From contig CAOLHI010000078.1 in NCBI GenBank assembly GCA_948474755.1, forward strand, positions 62,001-126,000: DNA of 64,000 bases, written 5' to 3'. The stretch comes from Ctenosaura bakeri (taxonomy: Eukaryota > Chordata > Lepidosauria > Squamata > Iguanidae). Under the pieces are notes generated by a model that worked only from the letters and a program-made list of their open reading frames with translations, was not told the origin of the DNA and made no database searches. Shown piece after piece: positions 1-12,035 of this stretch. Made by a program: the position numbers and the translations under genes. Position 1 is the stretch's first letter; every line of letters begins with the position of its first letter.

Positions 1-1179
1 GATGAGTCTAATTTCTTTTTGCACGGTGTCTTTTGAGAAGGTGAAGGCAATCTTCTGGATGTTTGTTGAGGTGACAACCGAGGGGAGTGGTGTGAGGTCG
101 CCAGACTGTAGGTCCTCCTCGGAAGTGGCCACACAAAGCTTCAGACTGGATAAAGTCTGGACATCATCAGCTGGGGAAATGGGCTCACCCTGTGACAGAC
201 AAGGCTCAGGTGCTTCTCGTAGAGTCCATTCATTGACTCATCAGATGTCAAGGAAGTGGATGGTGAGGCCAACAGAGAATGTCAAGAAGAAGCTTCAGGT
301 TTATCCCTTCAAATAGACGTCTGAGGAGTGGGTCTTTGAGTGGCTTGAGCCTGAATCTCTGCTGTCTGGGCAGAAGTGGAAGGTAGAGATTGAGTGAAGT
401 CAGCAGAAGCAGTCACTTTTGTGTGACATTTTTTAGGAGGTAGGACTGAAGATCGAGACTCCCAACCATCTCTGAAGAACAGTGTCAATGCCAAGGAACA
501 CAGACTTCTTCATACACATGGTGCCTGTGACAACAACTAGGGATATAATACTCCTCTGATGAATAGTTGTATTCAGAACCAGATGTGGAATAGTAGACAT
601 AGGTCCTGTGTATATGGCAATGGGAGTGTTCCAGGTAGCTAGACCAGAAATGTCAGCGCTGATGATGAGACCTGTGGGATAACCCCAACCCAGTGGGATC
701 AGGAGCATGACCTCCTATGACAAGATCTGGAGCATGATGTCCTACAATGAGATTGAGAGTGGACCTTGGATGGCAAGATGGAGAACACAATCTTGGTTTG
801 TGTCAGGCTCAAGGTGGAGGAGTGGGTGGTCTTCCTGAGATGTGTCCTTCACAGTGAGAACCTCAATCGTATGTTTGGAGTCAGAGCTGGTGTTAAAAGG
901 GCATAAAAACCACCACTCATCAGTGCCAAGTGCGAAAGGCACACCCAAATCTCACACTCAAGGCCTGCCCAGCCTTACACTTCTTTGTGTTCAGGTCTGA
1001 ACAGCCAGGGAGATTTCTGAATCAAGCCAGGGCCAGGACAAATGGGTCTGCCTCAGTTCTCCCCTTTCCTCACTTTTGTCCCCTCTTGGCTTCTTCCTTT
1101 CAGGACTCTCCCCCTTTACTGCCTTCCCTAAATCTGCCCTTCTCCCAGATGTAAGGATCAGCAGTGATTTATACTTTCC

Positions 1180-1790
1180 AAGACTGTGGTACTGCTGGTG
1201 CTAAGATCAAGATGATATTATTAGTAGCGTGTATATTCCAGGATTCAAAATAAGATTCTGTGACACTGTTTTAAGGAACACAGAACATCAAACATTTATT
1301 GTAACACTGCTGCTTTAAATGTGTCTTGTATCTAAATGTTTATAAATAGCACACCATTCTTCTCTCTCTCTCTTTCCATTCATTCACTATCTCTTGTACA
1401 CCCGATTTCTCAGTTCTCTCTTGCACAGAGCTCTTCAAACCTCCAACCTCTCCCAAACACACAACCAATCACACTCCCTTCAATCACTCTCCAGACAGTT
1501 AAAATCCGTTATTTTCCTCTTTCCACCAGCCCCTTCCCTGGGCTATCCAAGGTTCCATTTCACCAGCCAATCAGCTTAAACGCTCTCAGGTGCCAAGGAG
1601 ACACTGTTGGCAAGACCCTCTCCCATCAGGTTCATCACAGTTGGTCTCCTGTGGATGCCGTTGTTGGGAAGACGTACCCTCGACTATCTTGCCATCTGAC
1701 TCTCCCACTGAAGTTGATGGCAATGGCAACAGCAATGAAGCCTGAAGAGGCAGCTGCTGTTAGGCAGGAGGTGGTCAAAGCAAAGTGAAA
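1180..1790. other. Unidentified segment inside DIRS copy A
   Basis: The sequence between two gag-like stretches has a pyrimidine-rich part (1360-1550) and, read on the minus strand, an AATAAA-like signal near 1297. It contains no recognisable protein. It could be an old LTR or DNA-transposon insertion, or a diverged gag segment. No clean terminal repeats were seen. Confidence 0.25.
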
Positions 1791-1901
1791 GGACTCTGGG
1801 AGACTGTCACTACTGACAGAGGTTGAAGTCGAATTGTCCCTTCAGAGGGGACAAGAGCATCCCTTGACTTCCTCCTCCTCTTGGATTTAGAGAGTTCCCT
1901 C

Positions 1902-1922
1902 GAGAGAGAGAGAGAGAGAGAG
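1902..1922. repeat. (GA)n microsatellite
   Basis: About ten consecutive GA units inside the gag part of DIRS copy A. Confidence 0.85.
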
Positions 1923-2136
1923 CGGTCAGGGCTGTCTAGGACTGCAGGAGGCGAGGACAGGTGTGAGGTTAACACCTACAACGCAGCTGAGTTAGAGGTT
2001 TGTCCTTGTAGTGAAGGAGGATGATCCCTGCTAATGGCAGGAGTCAAGGAGGACTGCTCACCAATAACTTCCATGGGCAGGCAGTGAGACACCTTTTTGG
2101 AGATCTACATTTATGAAGGCCTAGGGGCTTTCTTGG

Positions 2137-2415
2137 TCAGAGGACCAGAAGCTGAGGTTGAAAGCCGATCTGGAGACGTAGCTGCTGTGCCTGAACCCCC
2201 AAAGACCTTGAAGGTTGAAGTGCCTTCTCCCACAGGATAGAACTGAGTCTGGCCTCCCTGTTACACCTGGTCTGAGGTGTAAAGGCCTGGCAATGCTTGC
2301 ACTTGGAGGCATTATTGGCCTCCCCTAAACAGGTCAAACACTTCAAGTGCTGGTCACGGTCGGGGATCTTAGTGTTACAAGAACGACAGTGCTTAAAGAA
2401 GGCTGTCAATGCCAT
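2137..2415 (-). pseudogene. DIRS Gag N-terminus, cysteine-rich motif (copy A)
   Basis: 92 codons open on the minus strand. The pattern Cx2C...HxxCx2CxxE...CxxC is the same as in the copy at 38797-38255 (CVLC, HSKCLFCLGE, CSVC) and in the fragment at 44993-44800. It is the predicted nucleic-acid-binding start of the Gag protein of this DIRS family. The frame is lost downstream. Confidence 0.6.
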
Positions 2416-2764
2416 AAACAGTGAGCGAGGCTGAGTTGAGGAATTAGGAGTTGATGTCCAAGAGATCTATCCAAAGTACTGAGAGAACCGAGCAAAAATG
2501 CAAGACAAAGCCAGAAGTGGAGAACGGAGAGTAGGTCAAAGTCCATAAAAACTGCTAGAATAGAAGGCTCCTAAGGGTGCAGTTAATACGGCAGACAAAA
2601 AGGAACTTGGGACAATGGCTGCAAGGGACCTTATGCAGCCTCAGGAGAGTGGTAGGGCTCCCATCAAAATGCTAGGCTTTACCTCTAGAAGGTTCTGAAG
2701 GAGCCTACTGTGCAGGTGCAGATAATCCACTTGTGTGAGTCACAGAGACCATGGAGAAAAACTG

Positions 2765-3968
2765 AGGATGATGAGACATCCTCTACTCCATTCCTCAGGT
2801 ACTCCAGATTCACTATGGTTTTATCCTGTGACTTCTCATCAGGACTCACATCTTCTTCTTAAGCCTTTCTCTTATCCAGTCCAAGGAAATTCTCTCAGAC
2901 CACATCTCCATCTTTTTCCTTTTGACATGCTGTCAAGTCATCCAGCTATTGCTGCTGTTCATTAGTAGCATCTCCATCATCCAATTACACTGAAAATAGT
3001 TTTTCTAGAACTCTATCAAATGTCCGTTCTGTAGCTAAAGTAACTTACTTAAACTCTAGCCCAAAATCCAAAAAATAGTCTGGTATTTTCTCTGGATTAT
3101 CCAGGCCTTTTTTAATTTGAGTGAAGAAATCCATAGTTAATGTCATGCCAGACTCGTGTCAGTCTGCTTTCAGTGTCTGTAAACACCAAATCTTCTCAAA
3201 ACAACTGATAAGACAATATAACATCTGAAAAATTCCCAGGCAACCCACAAAAGGAGGAGATGTGGAAAAGTCACAATATTTACAAAAGAAAAAGAAAAAG
3301 CTATTCCAAACTTCATATTAATTAAAGTAAAGAAAACTGAGTCCAACTTTCGTAAAATGAAATTCCCTGTTAACTTTCAAAGAAAATCCATCACAGTCTA
3401 AACAATTCATAGTTCAAAAATCAGAGCCAGACAATTAAATCAAATCTCAGTCCAGAAAAAAAATCCAATATAACAAAGGTATAATATTCCAATCTTATAA
3501 TCCAATATTAAACTATTAAAAATAAGCCACTAAAAATTTAGAAAAAGAATTAAAAATATAGAAAAATCAAAGGTATTAAAGGAAGAATATATATCACAAT
3601 CATCCAAAATAACTCCAGTAACACAACAAAGCCAAAAAAAGGAGGGGGGGTTATCTTTAAAAATAAGCAAGAGAGACTTAAAACTACCGTAATAGGCAAT
3701 AACTACGGCTGCAGCAATCAGAGGCTTCTTGTATGTCGTTGTGGAATCAACTTGTTCCAACTATAACTGTAACCACCAAAATATATTAAATCAACCACCC
3801 ATAAAAAATGGTCTCTATATAAATGAAGCTAATTCTCTAGTGTAAGCAGGTTGCAAAGTTATAGAGATAGAGAGGTGGGAGGAGGGAGAGTTTAAGTACC
3901 TTGGGAATTACTGCAGTCATTTAGTGAAGGAAGACAAAGCATTCTTGAGTACTTCATTACTAACTTAC
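2765..3968. other. Intron or flanking sequence, no gene seen
   Basis: AT-rich sequence with A-rich runs near 3270-3550. Some of it resembles antisense LINE untranslated sequence but no coding motif can be supported. No exon of the host gene was recognised. Confidence 0.5.
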
Positions 3969-4055
3969 CCGACAAACGACCAAAGAAGCAGCATAATATG
4001 ATGTCAGCAACATAGAGTTTCCAAACATAAGGACAAAGCATACTGCAAGTGATGC
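3969..4055 (-). CDS. DPY19L1: DPY19L1-like coding exon H (most 3' in the window)
   Basis: 87 bases, 29 codons, phase 0, after a CTTTAG acceptor and before CGG|GTAAG. The translation is ASLAVCFVLMFGNSMLLTSY followed by YAASLVVCR. FVLMFGNSMLLTSYY is a hallmark of DPY19L1. The last codon is CGG (Arg), where I recall tryptophan (TGG) in mammals; a single C/T change would explain it. No further exon was recognised in 1-3968, so the next one probably lies to the left of the window. Confidence 0.9.
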
Positions 4056-5311
4056 CTAAAGAGATATAAACATTAAGAATAGATTTTAACGCAATCCTTA
4101 AGGTAACAATGGAATTGATAAGGGCTGCAGAAAGTCCAAAAGGACCAACTAACCAAACAAACAGTGCTATTTTGAGACAACTTTGTTCCATCTCCAAATA
4201 CTCATAATCAAATAATCTAGCTTTCTGTGAGATTAACTAAAATCTCCCAGAAAATGTTTTTAAAAAAGCACTATGTAATTTCAAATATACCACAGCAGAG
4301 TTACTCTTTCACATATTTTACAATCCATCTCAATATATTTATATTTAACACAAACATGACTGGCAATAAAACTTATTCTAAATAGTGTCATGTAGCAGGC
4401 TTAGGCTGCAACCCTATCCACCTTTTTCAAAGTAAATCCCACTTAACATAATGAGCCTGATTTCTGAAAAGGGTTGTACTGTTACTACACGGTTCATATA
4501 GATTGCACTGTCACACTGCAACTGTACTGGTGTCTAAACAGAAGGTGCATGGAATTCATTGTGACTTATTTTCCAAGAATCTTTTTCTGTCAAAAATTAA
4601 ACCCTAGTTGATTTTTTGAAGTATTTATCTATTGCCTTTCAACACACCAAAGTAATGTACAATGGATAAAAACATTTAAGATTAAAACAATTTTAAAATT
4701 TTAAAAATTAAATACACATCCAAAAACACTTAGAAATGGGCCCTTAAAACAGTTTAAGAACTAGAGTTAAAATAGCTCACTAACCTGCTACATTCATTCT
4801 GGATCAAAGACAACACTCTTACATAATATTTGCAAATATAATATTTTTAAAAACACCTTAAGACTTCTCTCTTACTAGGTGTATATCACAATGACAGTTC
4901 AAATTATAATTTATTAAAAACATGCATACAGCTAAGTCTGTCTCATATTTAGGGGGAGAAAACTGGAAGTAACAGTGTCATTATATATACAATAGGGCCA
5001 ATTAAATTACTGAGAAAGATTGAATAAATTTTGTGAGTTCATACAAGGACTGCATTTCCTGCCCAGGTAACTAAGGATTCCTATGTTGCTTGGATATGGG
5101 GTGTGTCTGTGTGTGTGTGCCTGTGTTTGCTAGCTACAATAAAACAGATCATACTCTATTATATGTCACCTTGATAATTGTTTAGTCAAAAAGGAGCATA
5201 TAAATCTTCTAAACCCAACTAACTTTAAATCCTCTACATGTATGATCAAACATATGTTTATGAAACTCAGTTTGTCCCTAAACATTAAAGATAACTTATA
5301 TCAACCATTAC
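4056..5311. other. Intron between exons G and H, with a LINE/SINE-tail relic
   Basis: AT-rich intron. At about 4620-4750 the sequence ATTTATCTATTGCCTTTCAA followed by A/T-rich runs resembles the 3' tail common to squamate LINE/SINE repeats in antisense. A short (TG)n run lies near 5098-5130. Nothing else recognised. Confidence 0.45.
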
Positions 5312-5389
5312 CATATGTGCATGAAGTATCTTCTGCAGTTTGGAAGAATCAATAAATCCTAATATATATATACCAAAAATTGATGCCAC
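5312..5389 (-). CDS. DPY19L1: DPY19L1-like coding exon G
   Basis: 78 bases, 26 codons, phase 0 at both ends, between TTGCAG and ATG|GTAATG. The translation is VASIFGIYILGFIDSSKLQK followed by ILHAHM. The first half is a hydrophobic segment matching IASLFAVYVVGYI of the mammalian protein. The intron before it is about 18 kb, swollen by two DIRS copies of family 1, one of family 2 and two L1 remnants. Confidence 0.9.
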
Positions 5390-5975
5390 CTGCAATTGAA
5401 AAGAACAAAATAATTGAAAGTACATTCTGCTAAAAAGAATATTAAGAAAATCATATGGATTTCAAACTATTATGCAGTTTATTATACATGACCGGAGAAG
5501 CTTTATCTGGTTTTGTAAAGAAACATGTAAACAGCATAAGCAACTATTTTAGAAATGGTGGAATTTAAATATAGCTTGTCATACAGAAAAAACAAAAAGA
5601 CAGAAGTTTCTGCTCTAATATAAACATTAGCAGCAGTTTGGATCCTGGCAGTCATATCAGAAATATGAAGAAACTGGTTATAGCTATGAGATACAGTAAT
5701 TTCATACTGCTTTACTTTCTGAAGTTTATGCATTTATACTTTTATAATACTGAATATAAAAATGGCTCATTCCTCAAAACCATCATTAAAATGAGAAATT
5801 ATTTTATTTATAGCAACTAGTTAAGAGTAGGGGTGGGGAAGATGAGATCTTCATATGCATCCAATAAAGGCTACTGTCCTCACCGCAGTAACCAAGGAAA
5901 GACTATTTTTCATAAATAAACAAATAAATAGATTTGCTACTTTTTACTGCCCCTGGCATCCTAACCAATTATTGA
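5390..5975. other. Intron, nothing recognised
   Basis: AT-rich sequence directly 5' of exon G on the minus strand. Short open frames at 5503-5820 have no family resemblance and look like chance. Confidence 0.5.
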
Positions 5976-6500
5976 TTCTTTTTTATTATTATTATTATAT
6001 TTTTAAAAGTATATAATTACAAAAAAAGAGATAAGATCATTCTTTTACAGTTATTTGAACATACAAAATATTTCACATCATAAAAAAAGAAAACTAATAT
6101 ACATTTCATATCCAAAAACCCACATATCTACAAAATTCATCGGTAATATACATCCTAAAAATTTAATAACATAAGATAAAAAAGGAAAAATATATTATTT
6201 CCTTTAAGCCTAGGTGTACAAAACCGTAACTTCCTTGCCTCTTTTAAGAGTTCCTTATACAGCTACTCCCAACAAACTAAAGCTCCCTAATTTTCTTTTG
6301 TCGCATTGACATGTATTTCTAATCTTTAGGCAATGTCATTCAAAATAAAATACATAAATAAATGAACAATTTACTAAGCTCAATTCCGTCTTTGCATTGT
6401 TATTTGTACATAACTTTATAAGACAACATATGTTTACTACCAACCAAAAGCCAATACCTAACCAAAACAATATGACATTTAACTCATGATTTAGAGATTA
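5976..6500 (-). mobile_element. Possible L1 3' untranslated remnant (antisense)
   Basis: Starts with a T-rich TTATTATTATTATTAT tail and continues AT-rich in a style like the 3' end of the L1 at 24795. No coding part remains, so the call rests on the tail and base composition only. Confidence 0.3.
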
Positions 6501-6739
6501 AACAAGAGCATTGATTCTAAACTGTACAAACTACTAAAGGAATGCAAACTGTTTATCCAGCTAAAGGAATGTCAGCTGTTTGGCACAATATGATTTCAGA
6601 AGTTTCATCATCTCAGTACTAAACATATATGTTTTTGAGCCCCCCCCCACTAAACTGCAAACTCCAGGATTCCATAGGACACTGAAAGGGGAATAATAGC
6701 ACATATGTTTAGCACTGTAACAGGCTAGTGCAGAAATGG

Positions 6740-7720
6740 CCTAAAAAAAGTAAGATAGAAAAGAATGATTTTGAAATTGAGAGAAGGTGATAAAGAATTT
6801 ACTAAGGATAAAGACATACAAAGGACTTTTCACAAATATTTTTCAAAGTTATACTAACTGAAAAATATAGAATAAACAAACCTGGCAAAGAAGATTGAAA
6901 TATACAGTCTGTCAAAATCTGCATGAAAATGTTTACAAAATGCATTTAAGATGGTATCTCCCACCCGAAAGATTGGCTAAGATGTATAAATGTAATGATA
7001 AATATTGGAAATGCTGAACAGAGAAAGGTACTTTTTACCACCAGTGGTGGACATGTGGTTATACGCAAAGATATTGGAAACATATCCATGGGGCTATGGA
7101 GAAAATTTTGGGGATTAAACATCCAATGCTCCCGGAAATGTACCTTTTGAATATTGTGAGTGATGAAATGGAGAAAAAATACGGAAAGATTCTTTTTTAT
7201 ATGATAGTCTGTGCTAGAATAATATTTGCAAAATACTGGAAATCCCAGGAAATTCCTATGGAAGATGAATGGGAAAAAGCATTATGGGATATGATGGTTA
7301 TGGATAAATTAACTCTTTTTTTAAGCAATAAAAATGTAAGCGAATTTGAGAAAATCTGGGAACCACTTATATCTTTTTTTAAAGAAAAGAGGAGAGACAA
7401 AATATTTGCAGTAGGAGTTTAAACGAAAAAGAACAGAATTTTGAATATGTATATAGATATGCAATTAGAGAAATTTAGCCTATTCTCAAGGTAAAAAATT
7501 GTATTTTATGAATTTCAAAGAATTAAGAAGATATATATTGGCAGATCAAATGGAGTATAATCTGGATCCTGAAAGAAAAATATGATAATATACAAATAAG
7601 ACTGATCAAGTGGATATTTTTTGAGTTGTTGTTATATGTTGCATTGTGACATATTTTGTAATGTGTTGTGTTTTTTTTTTATTATGTTTATGTTTAATGT
7701 TTTTTAATGTTTGGGGGGAA
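6740..7720 (+). mobile_element. L1 LINE remnant b, end of ORF2
   Basis: Plus-strand reading gives the end of an L1 ORF2: a cysteine/histidine stretch around 6970-7075 (YHQWWTCG), then an open frame at 7096-7422 with LPEMYLLNIVSDEMEKKYGK and FYMIVCARIIFAKYWK. The same block is present in the L1 at 24795-27918 (LSPKLYLLTIMSDDLEKKAG), which confirms the family. The 5' part is absent. A T-rich 3' region ends near 7720, where another L1 fragment starts. Confidence 0.75.
7096..7422 (+). pseudogene. L1 ORF2 C-terminal fragment
   Basis: 108 codons at the end of an L1 ORF2, downstream of the Cx3C-type motif. The methionine is internal to the original protein. It is followed by a normal-looking stop and the 3' untranslated part of the element. 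Not functional alone, because the endonuclease and reverse transcriptase are missing. Confidence 0.65.
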
Positions 7721-7724
7721 AAAA

Positions 7725-10260
7725 AGAAAAATATAGAAGAAACAACGACTGAAGAATATCTGAAAAGACAACTACCTAACTGACAGAAGAGGAAAAAGGA
7801 CAAATGAATCAGAAGATAACGCAGGAAGAGATTGTGCAAGCTTTCCAAAAACTGAAACTATGGAAGACCCCAGGTCAGGATGGATTTGGAGTTCCCTATT
7901 AAAAATCTTTGATGGAAGAACTGCTATTACCTCTACAAATAGCAATGAATGACATTTCAACAATAAGATTGGTTCCAGATTCATGGAAAGAAGCTAACAT
8001 TACTTTGATCCCAAAGACTTAACTTTACCCTAACAGTTATAGGCCAATTTCTTTGCTGAATAATGACTATAAGATTTTTGCCTTGGTCTTAGCTGAAAGA
8101 ATGAAGATTAAATTAAAGAGATATATAAATAAAGACCAAAGTGAATTTCTATCTAGAAGATGAATGACAATCTCAGAACCACATTGGATTTTAGAGAATA
8201 TTTTGAAAACCACAATAAAAAGCAAGGTACGTTAATCTTTTTGGATACAGAAAAAGTGTTTGACAACCTGAATCGGCATTTCTTTTTTAAAGTTATTAAA
8301 CTAATGAACTTTGGTTCTAATGTTCTAACTTGGATTATTCAAATCAACTTGCTAAAATAACAGTGAATGAGACACAATTAAATCATTTGGAATTTTTAAA
8401 GTAACAAGAGAAGGTTGTCCTCCATTTCCTCTTTTATTTATTTTACCAATGGAGGTTCTGAACCAAGCCATCAGGCAAGATGCAGGAGATAAAGGGAGTC
8501 AAAATTACTGTAAAAAAGCCAAATTTAAATTAAGAGCCTTTGTTGATGATTTGGTAATTATGCTGGAAAATCCATTGAAGTCCACTGAAGTTGCAAGAAA
8601 GAATAAAAGACTTTGGAATTTTAGCTGGTTTGAAGATAAGGAAAAGATCAAAAATTCTAACTAAGAATATGAGGACTCAAGAGAAGAATGAACTATAGTT
8701 ATAAACATGTTTTAAAATGGGGGAGGGAGGGAGTGAAGTATTTAGGTACGTCTGTAACAGGAAATTCAAGACAACTATTTGAAAACAACTATGTGAGGAT
8801 ATGGAATGAGATTAAAAAAGATTTGGATAAACAGCAGAAGTTGTGAATTTGTCCCTACTAGGGATAATTTCAACAATAAAGATATAAACATCCTTCCAAA
8901 TATGATTTTCCTTTTCCAAATGATTTCCGTTTTGACTAAAATGACATAATTTAAACAATGGCAAAAAAGATTTGCTAACATGTGTTTGGGAAGGCAGGAA
9001 ACCCAGAGTAAAATACAAGATCCTACAAGATTGAATAGAACAGGGAGGCCTTGGATTACCAAAATTAAAAAATTACTGTGCTGCCTCATGTATGACCTGG
9101 ATTAGAGAATAGATTGTGCGAAATGATAACAAACTTCTGAACTTAGGAGGATATGAATTACAACTTGGGTGGCATATACACTTCTGGTAAGATAAAGTTA
9201 AGGTTAATGTTGCCCTTAACAACCACTGTATTAGACATGCCCTATTGAAACTCTGGAATAAATATAAAATGAAATTTTGTTCAAATATACTTTTTTGGAT
9301 TTCTCCACAAGAGGCTTTTTAAAGAATAGAAAAGAGAGCTGATTAACACTGGTTAATGTACTACAACTTCTTACAGAAATGAGATCAAAATTGTGTAATG
9401 AAATCAATGCAACAGTTACAAGAAGGTGGTAATAATATGCAATGGCTCTCATATAGACAAGTTTATTTAAGATTTAAAGAAGGTAAAAAGAATGAAGAAT
9501 TTGAGAGGGGTAAATCAGACTTAGAATTACTATTCTGTATTGATGGCAACTATTTGTTTGCTAAACTGTACAAGTTTCTACTGAAATTAGAAATGGAAGA
9601 GGAACGAGTGAAAGACTATATGATCAGACGGGCAAGGAAATTTGAATACAATATACATATGAATCAATGGGGAAAATTATGGATAAAGGATATTAAAAAT
9701 GTACTCTGCTATGATGTTCAAGAAAATTACTATAAATGATATACCGTTGGTATTTGACACCAGAGAGACTCAAAAAGATATACAAAGATACGAAGAACAA
9801 ATGTTGGAAACGCCAAGATCAGGTTGGATCCTTGTACCACATGTTGTGGACTTCTGAAAAAGTTACACAATTTTGGCTTAAGATACAAAATGTGATCCAA
9901 AAGATTCTGAAAATCCAAATACCAAAGAATCCTGAGTTATACTACTAGAAATTTGGTGATGATACAACTATTGATAAGAAATCACATAACTTGGTGCAAC
10001 ATATGTTATTGGCTGTGAAATGGTTTGACAGCTGAAATGGACAATCTTAAATATAGGTTAAAGGGCTGAACAGAAGATGAATTTTCTTCTGAATGGAAAA
10101 GTCTGATTGATCATTTAAAGAAAAATGATGGTGAACTGATGAAAACAGCTTTTTAGAATTTGCATGTATTTTTAAGCTGTCCTTCCCTTACTGCTATATG
10201 TGAAAAGTTATATGAAAACCGAAGATGATTCTAGTTTGTTGCTATTTTACATTTTTAATA
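7725..10260 (+). mobile_element. L1 LINE remnant c, reverse transcriptase to ORF2 end
   Basis: Begins near the start of the L1 reverse transcriptase (KTPGQDGFG-like reading at about 7865-7890), continues through YRPISLLNNDYKI at 8038-8075 and the catalytic box FVDD at 8539-8550, and ends with the cysteine-rich ORF2 end at about 9730-9950. The frame is broken by many stops and frameshifts, so it is a fossil. It lies directly after remnant b on the same strand; the two overlap in the ORF2 region they contain, so they are separate insertions. Confidence 0.75.
8160..8664 (+). pseudogene. L1 reverse transcriptase fragment with FVDD box
   Basis: Two open pieces (8160-8360 and 8449-8664) cover the palm of an L1 reverse transcriptase. 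The first shows FLDTEKVFDNLNRHF, where the family has D-x-EKAFD. The second shows RAFVDDLVIML, the catalytic aspartate pair. Stops and a frameshift separate them. Confidence 0.65.
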
Positions 10261-11289
10261 TTTATAGGTTTTTGTAATAATGGTTAAGATTTATCAATGA
10301 TTTATAAGATTTAACCATTACTCCATTTATTATTGTTTCCCACTGGTATTTTTAAACATGATAGTGTTAATATTTAGCTTATAAAGGTATGATACCAGTT
10401 TCTACAACCAATTTAATTTAAAATAACAGAATTATCGTAGTAACTGTATACGACTGATTATTAGTATTTTTAACAACTTTTTATTAATTAGGTGACAAAG
10501 GGAACAAAATGAGAGGTTGATACCTACCATGAATAATCTTTCTAAGTAGGCTGAAGGAGCGATCTACAATGTATGAGTTGACCTCTTGTGCCAACCTGAT
10601 CAAGGCATGATCACTCCAAAGTTCTAATCTGTTGCAGCTGTTAGCTCCAGCACACACTCTCCCCTTAGTTTGATTATATAGCCTTGCTGACTGTTGCAGA
10701 AATTGAACAGTGACAGAACAGACAGAAATGACAGGAGTTTTTTTTTAAAAATAAAACACTATTTTACCTTGAGTGGGGGTAGATTGCTCCTTCAACCTGC
10801 CTAGAATGATTGTTCACAGTAGGTATCAACCTTTCATTTGCAGGTAGGTTGAAAGAGTAATCTACAACTTGTAGGATATACCAAGCCACCATATCAAGGG
10901 TGGGCCTCAGTATTGTATTGCAATCCCACCTAGGAAACTGTCCTTCTGAATGCTGCCTGATCTGAACTCATCTACTTTGTACTGCCTGAAAAAGGTAGAT
11001 GGCCCCTTCCACCCAGCAGCTCTATATACATCCTCTGTTGAAGCTGCCACTCAAAATACTGCTGTTGTTACCAGTGATCTGGTGAAGTGAGCCTAGATAC
11101 CCTGTGGATGTGGTACTTCAGCTACTTCATAAAACAGGCAAATGCAGCTTTTAATTTATCCCAGTAACATCTAGTTAGTTGCTTTGTGTCCCAAAATTCT
11201 TGGGCTAAATGAAACAAACAAAGCCTCAATTTGTCCGATTCTGTCTCCTGCAGGTACACCTTCATCGCCTTCCAGACATCCAAAGAATG

Positions 11290-11568
11290 TCAGTTTTTTT
11301 TCCCTAATGGATGCACTGGATTTGGACGGAATGTTGGTAGCTCTGAAGATTGACCAGGTGCTCCCAAAAGAATAGACTTTGGAAAGAATGACGCATCTAC
11401 AATTAAAAGCAATTTGTCACTTCCAAACCAGCAAAAATTTGGATTGACAGACAAGGCAGCCAATTCAGAGACCCTCCAAGCTGATGTCATTGCCATAAGG
11501 AATATGACTTTAAATGACAAAATCCTCAGGGAATTTTCCTTTAACAGCTCAAACAGTGACTTAGTCAA
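11290..11568 (-). pseudogene. DIRS tyrosine recombinase fragment (copy H)
   Basis: 92 codons holding the first catalytic box of the recombinase: TSAWRVSELAALSV, with the first catalytic arginine kept. It aligns with SARRVSELAALSV at 53696-53238. The C-terminal HxxR and Tyr boxes are not readable in this frame. Confidence 0.7.
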
Positions 11569-11810
11569 TACATTTATCAGTAGATTTAAATCCTACAAGG
11601 GAAATCTATGTACTGTTGGTGAAGCTTTTAAGGTTCCATCTCAAAGAAATCCTTTACATGTGAATGTGAAGACAATTACTTCTTTCTGGTTGATATTATA
11701 AGAGATAAAGTTGGCATATGTCTCTTTAAAGTATTTGGTCTCAGACCTTTCACTAACTCTACCTGCAACAAAGTCAGGCCCTTTTCACATTGAGGCTTCT
11801 CGCGCGAGGG

Positions 11811-11941
11811 GGGAGGGCGGTTCGTGCGAGAAGCCTCCTCCAGGAGGCTGCCGCTTCCCCTCTCGTTCCTTCCGCAGGCGAAGGAACGAGGGGGAAGCGG
11901 CAGCCTCCCGGAGGAGGCTTCTCGCATGAACCGCCCTCCCC
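11811..11941. repeat. Long hairpin, arms of about 61 bases, 7-base loop
   Basis: 11811-11872 and 11880-11941 are inverted complements with a few mismatches and a one-base indel, separated by CGCAGGC. The core is CGTTCCTTC / GAAGGAACG. Confidence 0.85.
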
Positions 11942-12035
11942 CACGCGAAGCAGGAGGCTGGTGCGTCCGTCCTCCCCCCACACGAAGCAGGAGGCTGGCG
12001 CGTCCATCCCCCCCCGCGTGAGGCAGCAGGCTGGC
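11940..12035 (+). repeat. About 36-base tandem repeat, three units
   Basis: Units share GAAGCAGGAGGCTGGYGCGTCC followed by C-rich spacers; the third has GAGGCAGCAGGCTGGCGCGTCC. Confidence 0.7.

Larger units (their letters stand above)
1..2764 (-). mobile_element. DIRS family 1 copy A, 5' (gag) part only, cut by window edge
   Basis: The right end (TGTGTGAGTCACAGAGACCA then TGGAGAAAAAC, about 2733-2764) matches the right ends of the other family 1 copies. At 2415-2137 on the minus strand the start of a DIRS Gag is readable, with a cysteine-rich motif: HCRSCNTKIPDRDQHLKC then LTCLGE and CKHC. Positions 1-1160 show the same kind of repeated serine/proline coding as the gag regions of copies at 14103 and 18979, but with many stops. 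A segment of different character interrupts it at about 1180-1790. The reverse transcriptase and recombinase would lie left of the window or are missing. Confidence 0.7.

Noticed and set aside
1336..1788. 150-codon plus-strand frame as a gene
   Set aside because: Low-complexity serine/proline/leucine content from a pyrimidine-rich tract, no domain, and lies antisense to a DIRS copy.
3892..4197. 101-codon minus-strand frame as a membrane protein gene
   Set aside because: It overlaps host exon H in a different frame; the conserved DPY19 reading lies in the other frame between clear splice sites.
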